Origin: RYN-122 sp963761655
GTDB taxonomy: Bacteria > Actinomycetota > Actinomycetes > Mycobacteriales > SCTD01
Assembly: GCA_963761655.1 (NCBI GenBank)
Contig: CAVXHI010000003.1
Location: 496,001 to 560,000, forward strand
Length of the DNA: 64,000 nt
Reading direction: 5' to 3'
The notes beneath the pieces are model-generated. The model was not told where the DNA came from. It worked only from the letters and a program-made list of their open reading frames with translations, and searched no databases. The position numbers and the translations under genes were made by a program. Below are positions 8,003 through 15,759 of this stretch, in pieces. The stretch's first letter is position 1; every line of letters begins with the position of its first letter.

Positions 8003-8740
8003 GGGGAGGTCTCCTGTGATGAGGGTGCCGGGCTTTCCGGAGAACGACGAGCGGACGACCAGCGGGACGTCGTAGCGGCGGGCGTACTCGACGCACCGCA
8101 GGTGCAGGATCTTCGCCCCGGCCGCGGCCAGCTCGAGCATCTCCTCGTAGGAGACGGTCGGCAGCTGCTTGGCGTCCGGGACGATCCGCGGGTCCGCCGA
8201 GAACACGCCGTCGACGTCGGTGTAGATCTCGCAGCGGTCGGCGTGCAGGGCGGCGGCCAGCGCGACGGCGGTGGTGTCGGAGCCGCCGCGGCCGAGCGTG
8301 GTGATGTCCTTGGTGTCCTGGCTGACGCCCTGGAACCCGGCGACGATCGCGATGTGGCCCTTGCCGATCGCCTCGGTGATGCGTCCCGGGGTGACGTCGA
8401 TGATCCGGGCCTTGCCGTGCACCGAGTCGGTGATGACGCCGGCCTGGCTGCCCGTGAACGACCGCGCCGACATGCCGAGGCTCTGGATCGCCATGGCCAG
8501 CAGCGCCATCGAGATGCGCTCACCGGCGGTCAGGAGCATGTCCAGCTCGCGGCCCGGCGGCAGCGGCGACACCTGCTCGGCGAGGTCGAGCAGCTCGTCG
8601 GTGGTGTCGCCCATCGCGGAGACCACGACGCAGACGTCGTCGCCGGCCTTCTTCGTGGCGACGATCCGCTCGGCCACCCGCTTGATGCGCTCGGCGTCAC
8701 CGACCGAGGAGCCGCCGTACTTCTGCACGACGAGTCCCAT
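7484..8740 (-). CDS. lysC: Aspartate kinase (alpha subunit)
   Basis: This 418-residue protein phosphorylates aspartate at the head of the aspartate-family pathway. The N terminus VVQKYGGSSVGD and the GRGGSDTTA motif (about 150) mark the kinase domain, and two ACT domains (about 265-410) should bind lysine and threonine for feedback control. The gene also contains an in-frame start for a beta subunit at 8002. A TAGGAT hexamer lies 7 nt before the ATG at 8740, so the mRNA is probably leaderless. asd follows with a 4-bp overlap. Confidence 0.97.
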   Translation of the reverse strand: MGLVVQKYGGSSVGDAERIKRVAERIVATKKAGDDVCVVVSAMGDTTDELLDLAEQVSPLPPGRELDMLLTAGERISMALLAMAIQSLGMSARSFTGSQAGVITDSVHGKARIIDVTPGRITEAIGKGHIAIVAGFQGVSQDTKDITTLGRGGSDTTAVALAAALHADRCEIYTDVDGVFSADPRIVPDAKQLPTVSYEEMLELAAAGAKILHLRCVEYARRYDVPLVVRSSFSGKPGTLITGDLPVEQAIISGVAHDLSEARVTVVGVPDKPGEAAAIFRAVADAEVNIDMIVQNVSGAAARTDISFTLPKTDLSTAVKALTALQSSVQFERVLSDEHVGKVSLVGAGMRSHPGVTATFFEALAQAGINAEAISTSEIRISVVCRDTDVPAAVKAVHAAFELGGPDGEATVYGGTGR

Positions 8741-8753
8741 GGGGCGGATCCTA
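8741..8753 (-). promoter_or_regulatory. Leaderless-type -10 for lysC-asd
   Basis: On the minus strand TAGGAT (8753 to 8748) is followed by 7 nt and then the lysC ATG. No ribosome-binding site lies between, which fits a leaderless transcript. Confidence 0.45.
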
Positions 8754-8764
8754 CCGGGGGTGAT

Positions 8765-9217
8765 CTACCCGCCCGCAGCGACGACGAGGGGGAGGCGGGC
8801 GCCGTCGGCGGCCAGCTCGACGGCGCCGGGACGCAGCCCGGCGGGCAGGGTCACGTGCCAGCGCACGACGGCAGCGGCGTCCGCGTCGGCGGTGCCGAGC
8901 CGCTGCCGCTGCCCGTCCACGACGAGGTCGAGCGGGACGGCGTCCCGGGGCACGCGACGGGCCGGGGACGGGCCGTCGTCGCACCCGCCGTCGTCGCTGC
9001 CGTCGCGGGTGTCGTCGCAGCCGCCGCCGACGAAGCCCTCCCCGACGACGTCGAGGGGACGGCCGGCGACCACGGGCACCGGCACGGCGCGCCCGGCCCG
9101 GCGCGTGGGCGACACGCCCTCCAGGGACAGCCCGGGTCCGGCGCAGCTCGCCCGCGCCGCGGGCAGCGGCAGGCCGAGCAGCGCGGCCACCGCGGCGAGG
9201 GCGAGCAGGCGTCTCAT
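8765..9217 (-). CDS. Small secreted protein, function unknown
   Basis: From the ATG at 9217 the 150-residue product starts MRRLLALAAVAALLG and has a typical Sec signal peptide ending near ARASC (about residue 24). The mature part is compact, with a few cysteines in a GGGCDD..GGCDDG segment and a beta-rich C-terminal half (VRWHVTLPAG), perhaps an immunoglobulin-like fold. I do not recognise the family. An upstream in-frame ATG at 9379 would add a non-signal Arg-rich stretch inside the neighbouring gene, so it was not used. The gene ends 24 bp before the lysC start. Confidence 0.65.
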   Translation of the reverse strand: MRRLLALAAVAALLGLPLPAARASCAGPGLSLEGVSPTRRAGRAVPVPVVAGRPLDVVGEGFVGGGCDDTRDGSDDGGCDDGPSPARRVPRDAVPLDLVVDGQRQRLGTADADAAAVVRWHVTLPAGLRPGAVELAADGARLPLVVAAGG

Positions 9218-9252
9218 CCCGCTGTGACGCGGACAGGTCCTGCGCGGTTCCG

Positions 9253-9816
9253 CTAGACCTGCTCGGGCAGCGCCTCGCGGCCGGCGTCGAGGCGGGCGTG
9301 CGCCGTGATGCTCTGCAGGGCCCGTAGCGCGGCGGAGACGGACGTGCCCCAGGAGTTCAGGCAGGTGTACTGCCACCACCAGAGCGCCTCGCGGCTGCGG
9401 CCGGCGTCGTAGTGCGCCAGGCCGACGAGCAGGTCGACGGCGACGTCGGTGAGGTCGTCGGACAGCCGGCGCTGCTCGGGCTCGTCGGGCTCGTACGGGT
9501 CGAACACCTCGACGTAGGCGTCGAGGTCGCCGAGCTCGCGGGCCAGCCCCTCGCGCAGGGCGTCGGCGTCGAACAGCTCGCCGCCCCCGGGCTCGACGCT
9601 CTCGTCGAGGACGACGTCGGTGCGGGCGGACAGGTGCGCGGCGTTCAGGCAGACCTGCGCGACGTCGAGCAGCAGCAGGGCGACGGCCTGGCTGTCGGCC
9701 GCGCCGGCGGCGCAGGCGTGGAGCGTGGCGACGTAGCGCTGGACGTCGCGGGCGACGTCGGCGGCGAGGCGGAGGTCGTCACTGCGGCGGTCGGCGGGGG
9801 TCGTCACGGTGAGCAC
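9253..9816 (-). CDS. DUF5063 family protein
   Basis: The 187-residue acidic, all-helical protein from GTG 9816 matches the DUF5063 family commonly found next to recR in actinomycetes. Recognisable stretches are LRLAADVARDVQRYV at the N terminus and EALWWWQYTCLNSWG near residue 145. It has no signal peptide, membrane segment or known active-site motif, and its role is unknown. It follows recR by 12 bp on the same strand, and a link to RecR or replication is inferred only from conserved position. Confidence 0.8.
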   Translation of the reverse strand: MLTVTTPADRRSDDLRLAADVARDVQRYVATLHACAAGAADSQAVALLLLDVAQVCLNAAHLSARTDVVLDESVEPGGGELFDADALREGLARELGDLDAYVEVFDPYEPDEPEQRRLSDDLTDVAVDLLVGLAHYDAGRSREALWWWQYTCLNSWGTSVSAALRALQSITAHARLDAGREALPEQV

Positions 9817-9828
9817 CCTCCCACGCGG

Positions 9829-10425
9829 TCAGCTGACGGTGCGCCGGCCCTCGAAGGCGCGGCCGAGGGTGACCTCGTCGGCGTACTCGAGGTCCCCGCC
9901 GACCGGCAGCCCGCTGGCCAGCCGGGTGACCTTGAGGCCCATCGGAGCGACCAGGCGGGCGAGGTAGGTGGCGGTGGCCTCGCCCTCGAGGTTGGGGTCG
10001 GTGGCGAGGATCAGCTCGGTGACGGTGCCGTCCTGCAGGCGCACCAGCAGCTCGCGGATGCGCAGGGCGTCCGGGCCGACACCGTCGATCGGGGAGATCG
10101 CGCCGCCGAGCACGTGGTACCTGCCGCGGAACTCCCGGGTGCGCTCGATGGCCACGACGTCCTTGGGCTCCTCGACCACGCAGACGACGGTCAGGTCGCG
10201 GCGCGGGTCGCGGCAGACCCGGCACTCGTCCTGCTCGCTGACGTTCCCGCAGACCTTGCAGAAGCGGACCTTCTCCTTGACCTCGGTGAGGGCGGAGACC
10301 AGGCGGCGGACGTCGACGGGGTCGGCGGCCAGCAGGTGGAAGGCGATCCGCTGCGCGCTCTTCGGCCCGACGCCCGGCAGCCGGCCGAGCTCGTCGATGA
10401 GGTCCTGGACCGCGCCCTCGTACAC
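9829..10425 (-). CDS. recR: Recombination mediator RecR
   Basis: The 198-residue protein has the standard RecR order: a helix-hairpin-helix (LPGVGPKSAQRIA, 16-28), a four-cysteine zinc finger (C56, C59, C68, C71), a Toprim domain (about 79-175) with VVEEPKD and ILATDPNLEGEAT, and a C-terminal Walker-B-like region (LASGLPVGGDLEYADE). RecR works with RecO and RecF to load RecA at single-strand gaps. Length and motifs are complete. It lies 4 bp downstream of ybaB. Confidence 0.98.
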   Translation of the reverse strand: MYEGAVQDLIDELGRLPGVGPKSAQRIAFHLLAADPVDVRRLVSALTEVKEKVRFCKVCGNVSEQDECRVCRDPRRDLTVVCVVEEPKDVVAIERTREFRGRYHVLGGAISPIDGVGPDALRIRELLVRLQDGTVTELILATDPNLEGEATATYLARLVAPMGLKVTRLASGLPVGGDLEYADEVTLGRAFEGRRTVS

Positions 10426-10429
10426 CTGC

Positions 10430-10747
10430 CTAGAACCCCGGCAGGCCGAGGCCGCTCGTCAGCGGGCCCATCGTGCTCTCCTGCAGGGCGGCGGCGGCCG
10501 CCGCGCCGTCGCGGATCGCGGCGAGCACGAGGTCCTCGAGGGTCTCGACGTCGTCGGGGTCGACCGCGGCCGCAGCGATCTTCAGGCCGACGACCTCGCC
10601 GGCGCCGCTCAGGGTCGCGGTGACCAGGCCGCCTCCGGCGGTGCCCGTGACCTGCTGCTGAGCGAGGTCCGCCTGGGCCTGCGCCATCTGCGCCTGCATC
10701 TTCTGCGCCTGCTTCATGAGCTGCTGCATGTTGGGCTGGGCGGGCAC
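10430..10747 (-). CDS. YbaB/EbfC nucleoid-associated protein
   Basis: The 105-residue protein has the YbaB/EbfC layout: an N-terminal Gln/Met/Lys-rich helix (QLMKQAQKMQAQMAQAQ), a central beta segment with VTGTAGGGLVTATLSG, and the acidic DPDDVETLEDLVLAAI helix. Dimers of this family bind DNA and may help nucleoid organisation or recombination. The dnaX-ybaB-recR order is conserved across bacteria. GTG 10747 is taken as the start, but an ATG six codons later (before QQLMKQ) is also possible. Confidence 0.93.
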   Translation of the reverse strand: MPAQPNMQQLMKQAQKMQAQMAQAQADLAQQQVTGTAGGGLVTATLSGAGEVVGLKIAAAAVDPDDVETLEDLVLAAIRDGAAAAAALQESTMGPLTSGLGLPGF

Positions 10748-10820
10748 GGGCTGCTCCTCGTCCGGGGTGGGCCGCCAGCGTACGGACTGCCCGGGGCGCT
10801 CCGGGGCAGGCCGGTGCGGG

Positions 10821-12673
10821 CTAGTCGCTGCTGGACACGACCCGGCCGCCGAGCTCCGACTGCACGAGCGCCAGGGCCGCGTCCTCCCCGGAGACCTGCG
10901 GGGGCGGGGCCGGGGCGTCCGGGTCCTCCGGCTCGGCCTCGTCGCCGGGCGCGAAGCCGTCGTGCCGCGCTGCCGGGCGGGGGTCGCGCGACGGCGCCGG
11001 CTCGTGGGTGCCCGACGGGACGTCGCCCGCCCCGACGACGCACGCCACCTCGAGGTCGACGCCGAGGGTCTCGCGCACCGCCTCCTTGAGGACGTCGACG
11101 CCGGTGCTGCTGACGAACGCCCGCATGATCGGCGCGTGCGTGAAGGACAGCGTCACGGTCCGGCCCTGCACCCCCAGCACCTGCGCGGTGGTCAGCTGCG
11201 CGTGGGCGGTCTTCTTCCGGTCCTTGACCGCCACGAGGACGGCGTCCCAGGCGCGGCGCAGCGAGGCGGCGTCCAGGCTCCCGGCGACCGGGGCGGCGTC
11301 CGGCGCGGGAGCCGCGACGGGTGCCGGCTCCCCGAGGGCGGCCGCCGTGGGCCAGGACGGGGCCACGGGCTCGGGGGCCTTCGGCACGGGGACCGGGGCC
11401 GGGCGCGCGCGGCGGCGGCGGGAGCGTGGTGCGCCGGGTGGTCGGTCGGCGGGTGCTCCACGTGGACCGGGCCGGGCACGTGGGGCGGCACGACGGGCGG
11501 CGCCCCTCCCCCGATGTCCATGCGCCGCTCCAGCCGCTCGAGGCGCACGAGGACGCTGTGCAGGTCGGTGGACGCGGCCGGCAGCAGGACCCGGGCGCAG
11601 ACCAGCTCGAGCAGCAGGCGCGGCGCCGTCGTCCCCTTCATCTCGGCGAGGCCCTCGTGGAACAGGTCGGCCGCGCGGGACAGCCCGGCGCTGCCCGTCT
11701 GGGCGGCCTGCCGGGTCATCCGCTCGAGCGACTCGGGCGGGCAGTCCAGGACGCCGCGCTCCACGGCGTCGGGGACGGCGTCGAGGATGACGAGGTCGCG
11801 CAGGCGCTCGAGGACGTCGCCGGCGAACCTCCGGGGGTCGTGGCCGCCCTCCATGACGTGGTCGACGGCGGTGAAGACCGCGGCGGCGTCGCGGGCGGCG
11901 AACGCCTCGACGACGTCGTCGAGCAGGGTGTCGGGCGTGACCCCCAGCAGGGAGGCCGCGCCCTCGCGCGTGACGCCCTCGGGGCCGGCGCTGGCGAGGA
12001 CCTGGTCGAGGATGGACAGCCCGTCCCGGGCCGAGCCGGCGGCGGCGCGGACGACGAGGGGCAGCACGGTCGGGTCGACCGGCACGCCCTCCTTCTCGGT
12101 GATCTCCTTGAGCAGGGCGGTCAGGTCGCCGCGGGGCATCAGGCGGAACGGGTAGTGGTGGGTGCGCGACCGGATGGTCGTGAGCACCTTCTCCGGCTCG
12201 GTCGTCGCGAAGACGAAGCGCAGGAACTCCGGCGGCTCCTCGACCAGCTTGAGCAGCGCGTTGAAGGCGTCCGTCGTGATCTGGTGCGCCTCGTCGATGA
12301 TGTAGATCTTGTAGCGGCTGGAGACCGGGGCGTAGAAGGCCCGCTCGCGCAGGGCGCGGGCGTCGTCGATGCCGCGGTTGGACGCCGCGTCGATCTCGAT
12401 GACGTCGAGCGAGCCGGCGCCGTTGGGGGCCAGCGCCACGCAGCTGTCGCAGACGCCGCAGGGCTCCGGCGTCGGGCCCTGCTCGCAGTTGAGCGACCGG
12501 GCCAGGATCCGCGCGCTGGACGTCTTGCCGCAGCCGCGCGGACCGCTGAACAGGTACGCGTGGTGGACCTTGCCGTTGCGGATCGCCTGCGAGAGCGGGC
12601 CGGTGACGTGCTCCTGGCCCTTCACCTCCGCGAAGCTCGCGGGCCGGTACTTGCGGTAGAGCGCGAGGCTCAC
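10821..12673 (-). CDS. dnaX: DNA polymerase III subunit tau/gamma (frameshift in this sequence)
   Basis: This is the clamp-loader ATPase of the replisome. The N-terminal frame shows LYRKYRP at residue 5, Walker A GPRGCGKT (44-51), a zinc site (C63, C72, C75, C78), DEAH (127-130) and the sensor region ATTEPEKV, then domain III. The Pro-rich linker is interrupted: near 11390-11425 the reading frame must change, as if one base were missing, to reach the conserved C-terminal domain (SLRRAWDAVLVAVKDRKK..). Length modulo 3 agrees with a single lost base. No A-rich slippery heptamer lies there, so programmed frameshifting is unlikely. The GTG start directly precedes SLALYRKYRP. Confidence 0.93.
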
Positions 12674-12695
12674 GCGGATCCTCCCCAGGACGTCA

Positions 12696-12789
12696 GCGAC
12701 CCCCCGCACACCCGCACAGAGCCTGCCTGCCCTTGCTGCCTTCCGGCCCTGGGGGAGTTCAGCGGGATGCGCGCCGCACGAGGGGTCGC
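12696..12789 (-). ncRNA. ffs: Signal recognition particle 4.5S RNA
   Basis: Read on the minus strand, the region carries the SRP domain IV core CAGGGCCGGAAGGCAGCAAG, the Ffh-binding signature. The ends GCGACCCC and GGGGTCGC pair to close a hairpin of about 94 nt. It lies between tRNA-Ser and dnaX, a conserved position in actinomycetes. A TAGACT hexamer sits just upstream (12800 to 12795). Confidence 0.93.
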
Positions 12790-12800
12790 CGGTGAGTCTA
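12790..12800 (-). promoter_or_regulatory. -10 element of ffs
   Basis: TAGACT on the minus strand (12800 to 12795) is about 6 nt before the first paired base of the SRP RNA. This spacing matches the other promoters in the window. Confidence 0.4.
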
Positions 12801-12809
12801 GGACCCCGG

Positions 12810-13949
12810 TCAGCGGACCGTGAGGGCCACCCGCTGGCTGGTCCACGTCCGGCGGTCGTCCACCCGCAGCTCGCTCGTGCCGGTGTAGCGGCCGGGGGGC
12901 AGCGCCGGGCCCGGGGAGTCCTCGAAGGCCCCCGGCGCGGAGCGTGCTGCAGTTCGTGGCGCCGAGGCGGACCGGGACGCGCTGCTCCTGTCCCGGCTGC
13001 AGCGTCGACGTCGAGGGCCCCTGCCCGGAGTCGGTGGTGCCCTCGCGGCCCAGGACCTGCTGCGTGCCCGACCGCAGCACCCGGTAGGGCTCCTCGCGCG
13101 AGAAGCCCCGGCCGTACGCGTAGCTGACCGGGTGGTCGGTCGGGTTCGCGAGGACCCGCTCGCCGTACCAGGCGCCCCCGACGGCGGTCTCCGTGGCGAA
13201 GACGACCAGGCGGTGCGTGAGCCCCTCGGCGAGCGGTCCCTCGTCGGTGCCGCCGGTGCCGCAGGTGACCGGCCGGGACGCCGGGGACGCCGGCAGCCCC
13301 GAGCGCCCGGGCTCGTTGCTCAGGGTCTCGCCGATGCCGGCGGTGACCTGCACCGGGCTGCCGCAGCGCACCGCCTGGACGGTCCGGTAGGTGCCGTCCG
13401 CGGCGACGACGGCGCTCGCGGAGCGCCCGCCGAGGTCCAGCCGCACCCGGCTCTGCGGCTTGGCCGGCGTCGTCCGCCCGGTCACCTCCACGCGGCAGGC
13501 GGACAGCGCGCGGGCCGCCACCGACACCCGGGTCCCGACCCCGACGACCACCGGGCCGGACTCGGTCGGCGCCGAGCCCTCGACCCCGACGAAGTGGGCC
13601 CGGAGGACGACCGTCCGCGGGGGCGTCACCCGGAACTGCACCCGGCCCTCGGCGTCGGTGACGCCGCTGCGCACGATCCGCAGCACGGTGCTGTTCTTCT
13701 CCCGGGCGAGCAGCTGCACGGTCGCGCCCGGCAGCACGCAGTCCCGTCCCGCCCCGTCCCGCCGCGCAGCAGGTACCCGACGACGGCGTCCTGCCCGGCG
13801 ACCCGCGGGGCGTCCTGGGCGTCCACCGGCCCGCCGGTGGCCAGCTCGACGGGGCCGGGGGCGCAGACCGCGGCCGGCGCGGCACCGGCCGGCGGCGCGA
13901 GGGCGAGCAGCACGGGGACGGTGCACAGCAGGGGCAGGACACGCTTCAC
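12810..13949 (-). CDS. Secreted protein, unknown family (two frameshifts)
   Basis: The ATG at 13949 follows a GAGGAG ribosome-binding site and starts a Sec signal peptide (MKRVLPLLCTVPVLLALA..). The mature protein needs two frame corrections: one base seems missing near 13737-13765, in GGGAC-rich sequence, and one extra base sits near 12932-12945 in a GGGGG run. Net length stays divisible by 3. The reconstructed protein is about 379 residues of beta-sandwich-like modules (GVTDAEGRVQFRVTPP, GTYRTVQAV) and ends GRYTGTSELRVDDRR..VALTVR at the stop 12810-12812. No catalytic motif is seen. Adhesive or wall-associated roles are only guesses. Confidence 0.65.
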
Positions 13950-14004
13950 AGGGGTCTCCTCGGTGTTCCCCGTGGGACGCCGTCCGCTGCCCCCGGGTTC
14001 CCGC

Positions 14005-14017
14005 TAGGATCGCCGAC
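14005..14017 (+). promoter_or_regulatory. -10 element of tRNA-Ser(GGA)
   Basis: TAGGAT (14005-14010) is followed by CGCCGAC and then the first base of the tRNA. The same heptamer CGCCGAC separates the -10 and the tRNA at the other serine tRNA gene (20848-20860). Confidence 0.5.
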
Positions 14018-14106
14018 GGAGGATTCGCCTAGTTGGCCTATGGCGCACGCTTGGAATGCGTGTTGGGGGCAACCCCTCGCGAGTTCGAATCTCGCATCCT
14101 CCGCCA
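14018..14106 (+). tRNA. tRNA-Ser (anticodon GGA)
   Basis: This 89-nt type II tRNA has acceptor arm GGAGGAT/ATCCTCC, anticodon stem CACGC/GCGTG with loop TTGGAAT, a long variable arm (GGGG..CCCC), T loop TTCGAAT and encoded CCA. The anticodon GGA reads UCC and UCU. A strong bidirectional hairpin follows at 14114. Confidence 0.97.
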
Positions 14107-14113
14107 GGAACGC

Positions 14114-14148
14114 CAGGAGCCGCGCCCCCACCGGGGACGCGGCTCCTG
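14114..14148. terminator. Bidirectional hairpin between tRNA-Ser and MFS gene
   Basis: A perfect 11-bp stem (CAGGAGCCGCG with CGCGGCTCCTG) encloses a 13-nt loop. It lies between the converging tRNA-Ser and MFS transporter genes and could end both transcripts. Confidence 0.8.
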
Positions 14149-14159
14149 CGCTGTGCGGA

Positions 14160-15695
14160 CTAGCGACGGGCGTCGCGGGCCTTGCCGGCCGTGCGGGCGA
14201 GGTCCGACGGGTACGGCTCGAGGGCCGTCCCGCGGACGGCGCTGAGCGGCAGCGCGATGTCCTCGAGCGACTTGCCCTCGGCGTCGACGCCGAGCACCGC
14301 CGCGACGATGCCGCCGATCGCCATGACCGCGGCACCGAGCAGGTAGCCGGCGAACAGGCGGTTCGGGTCCTCGCCCTCACCGATGAGCGCGCCGTAGATC
14401 ACCGGGCCGAGGGCGCCGAAGCACTGGGCGATGGCGAAGAACACCGCGATCGCCTTGGCCCGGACCTCGATCGGGAAGATCTCGCTGACGGTCAGGTACG
14501 CGGCGCTGGCGCCGGCCGAGGCGAAGAAGAAGATCAGCGACCAGGCGATCGTCTGGGTCAGGGCCGTGAGGACGTCGGCCTTGAACAGGAAGGCCGTGAT
14601 CGCCAGCAGGGTCCCGGAGAGCAGGTAGGTGCCGGAGATCATCCGCCGGCGGCCGACGGTGTCGAACAGGTGCCCGAGCACCAGCGGCCCGGCCAGGTTG
14701 CCGGCCGCGAAGGCGATGAAGTAGAGCGGGACCCGGCCGTCCGAGACGCCGTAGAACTTCGACAGCACGAGAGCGTAAGTGAAGAAGATGGCGTTGTAGA
14801 GGAACGACTGCGTGATCATCAGCGTGGCACCGAGCACCGAGCGGGCCGGCATCGCCTTGAACAGCACCTTCACCAGGGCGCCGTAGCCCATGTCGGTGCC
14901 GGGCTTGATCTCGATGGCCTTGCTCTCGTCGACCTCGGGCAGCGAGTCGAGGTGGTCGCCCTCCTTGACCCACCGCTCCATCTTGGCGATCTCGGCCTCG
15001 GCCTCCTCCTCGCGGCCCTGCATGATCAGCCAGCGCGGGCTCTCGGGCAGGTGGCGCCGGATGACCAGGACGACGAGGCCGAGCACCGGGCCGAGGGCGA
15101 ACCCGAGGCGCCAGCCGTAGGACTCCGGCAGGTTGTTGAGGAACACCAGCTGCGCGACGGTGGCGATCAGGGCGCCTGCCCAGTAGGTGCCGTTCACGGC
15201 GATGTCGACCCGGCCGCGGAACCGTGCCGGCATCATCTCGTCGATGGCCGAGTTGATGGCCGCGTACTCGCCGCCGATGCCGACTCCGGCGATGAAGCGG
15301 GTCGCGTAGAGGAACAGCACCCAGCCGAGGCTGCTGCCGAACGTCAGCGCGGTGAGTCCGCTGCCGAACAGGTAGATCCCGAGCGTGAGCATGAAGAGCT
15401 TCTTGCGGCCGAGCCGGTCGGACAGGCGGCCGAAGAAGAGCGCTCCGACCACCTCGCCGAGCAGGTACACCGTCGCGATGAGGCCGACCTCGCCGGAGGA
15501 CAGCCCCAGCACGTCCTTGTCGGTGAACGTGCTGGCGACGGTGGCGGCGATGGTGATCTCGAGGCCGTCGAGGATCCACGCGACGCCGAGGGCGGTGACC
15601 ATCCGGGTGAAGAAGGGTGACCACGGCAGCCGGTCGATGCGCGCAGGGATCGTGCTGCGGATCGGGCCGGGCGTGGCGACTGTCGACGCTGACAT
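14160..15695 (-). CDS. MFS transporter, sugar/metabolite porter type
   Basis: The 511-residue protein has 12 hydrophobic segments in two halves. The first intracellular loop carries GRLSDRLGRKK, TM5-TM6 follow RFIAGVGIGGEY, a long central loop begins after PESPRWLIMQGR, and the second half repeats the pattern as DTVGRRR. These are hallmarks of proton-coupled sugar or organic-acid porters. The substrate cannot be told from sequence. ATG 15695 is preferred because GAGAGG lies about 7 nt upstream; an in-frame ATG at 15728 is possible. No pathway genes are adjacent. Confidence 0.85.
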   Translation of the reverse strand: MSASTVATPGPIRSTIPARIDRLPWSPFFTRMVTALGVAWILDGLEITIAATVASTFTDKDVLGLSSGEVGLIATVYLLGEVVGALFFGRLSDRLGRKKLFMLTLGIYLFGSGLTALTFGSSLGWVLFLYATRFIAGVGIGGEYAAINSAIDEMMPARFRGRVDIAVNGTYWAGALIATVAQLVFLNNLPESYGWRLGFALGPVLGLVVLVIRRHLPESPRWLIMQGREEEAEAEIAKMERWVKEGDHLDSLPEVDESKAIEIKPGTDMGYGALVKVLFKAMPARSVLGATLMITQSFLYNAIFFTYALVLSKFYGVSDGRVPLYFIAFAAGNLAGPLVLGHLFDTVGRRRMISGTYLLSGTLLAITAFLFKADVLTALTQTIAWSLIFFFASAGASAAYLTVSEIFPIEVRAKAIAVFFAIAQCFGALGPVIYGALIGEGEDPNRLFAGYLLGAAVMAIGGIVAAVLGVDAEGKSLEDIALPLSAVRGTALEPYPSDLARTAGKARDARR

Positions 15696-15759
15696 GTCGG
15701 GCCTCTCGTGCTGTAGGTGGCCGGCCACTACCCGTGCCCGGCGCGGATCGAACCCGTGC

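Noticed and set aside
11385..11430. Programmed -1 frameshift in dnaX
   Set aside because: There is no A-rich slippery heptamer, the region is a G/C run, and many other genes in the window carry similar indels.
12810..13949. Two separate secreted protein genes
   Set aside because: The pieces join into one continuous protein when single bases are corrected, with one signal peptide and one C terminus.
15696..15728. ATG 15728 as start of the MFS transporter
   Set aside because: The extra residues are polar and not family-like, and ATG 15695 has the better ribosome-binding site.
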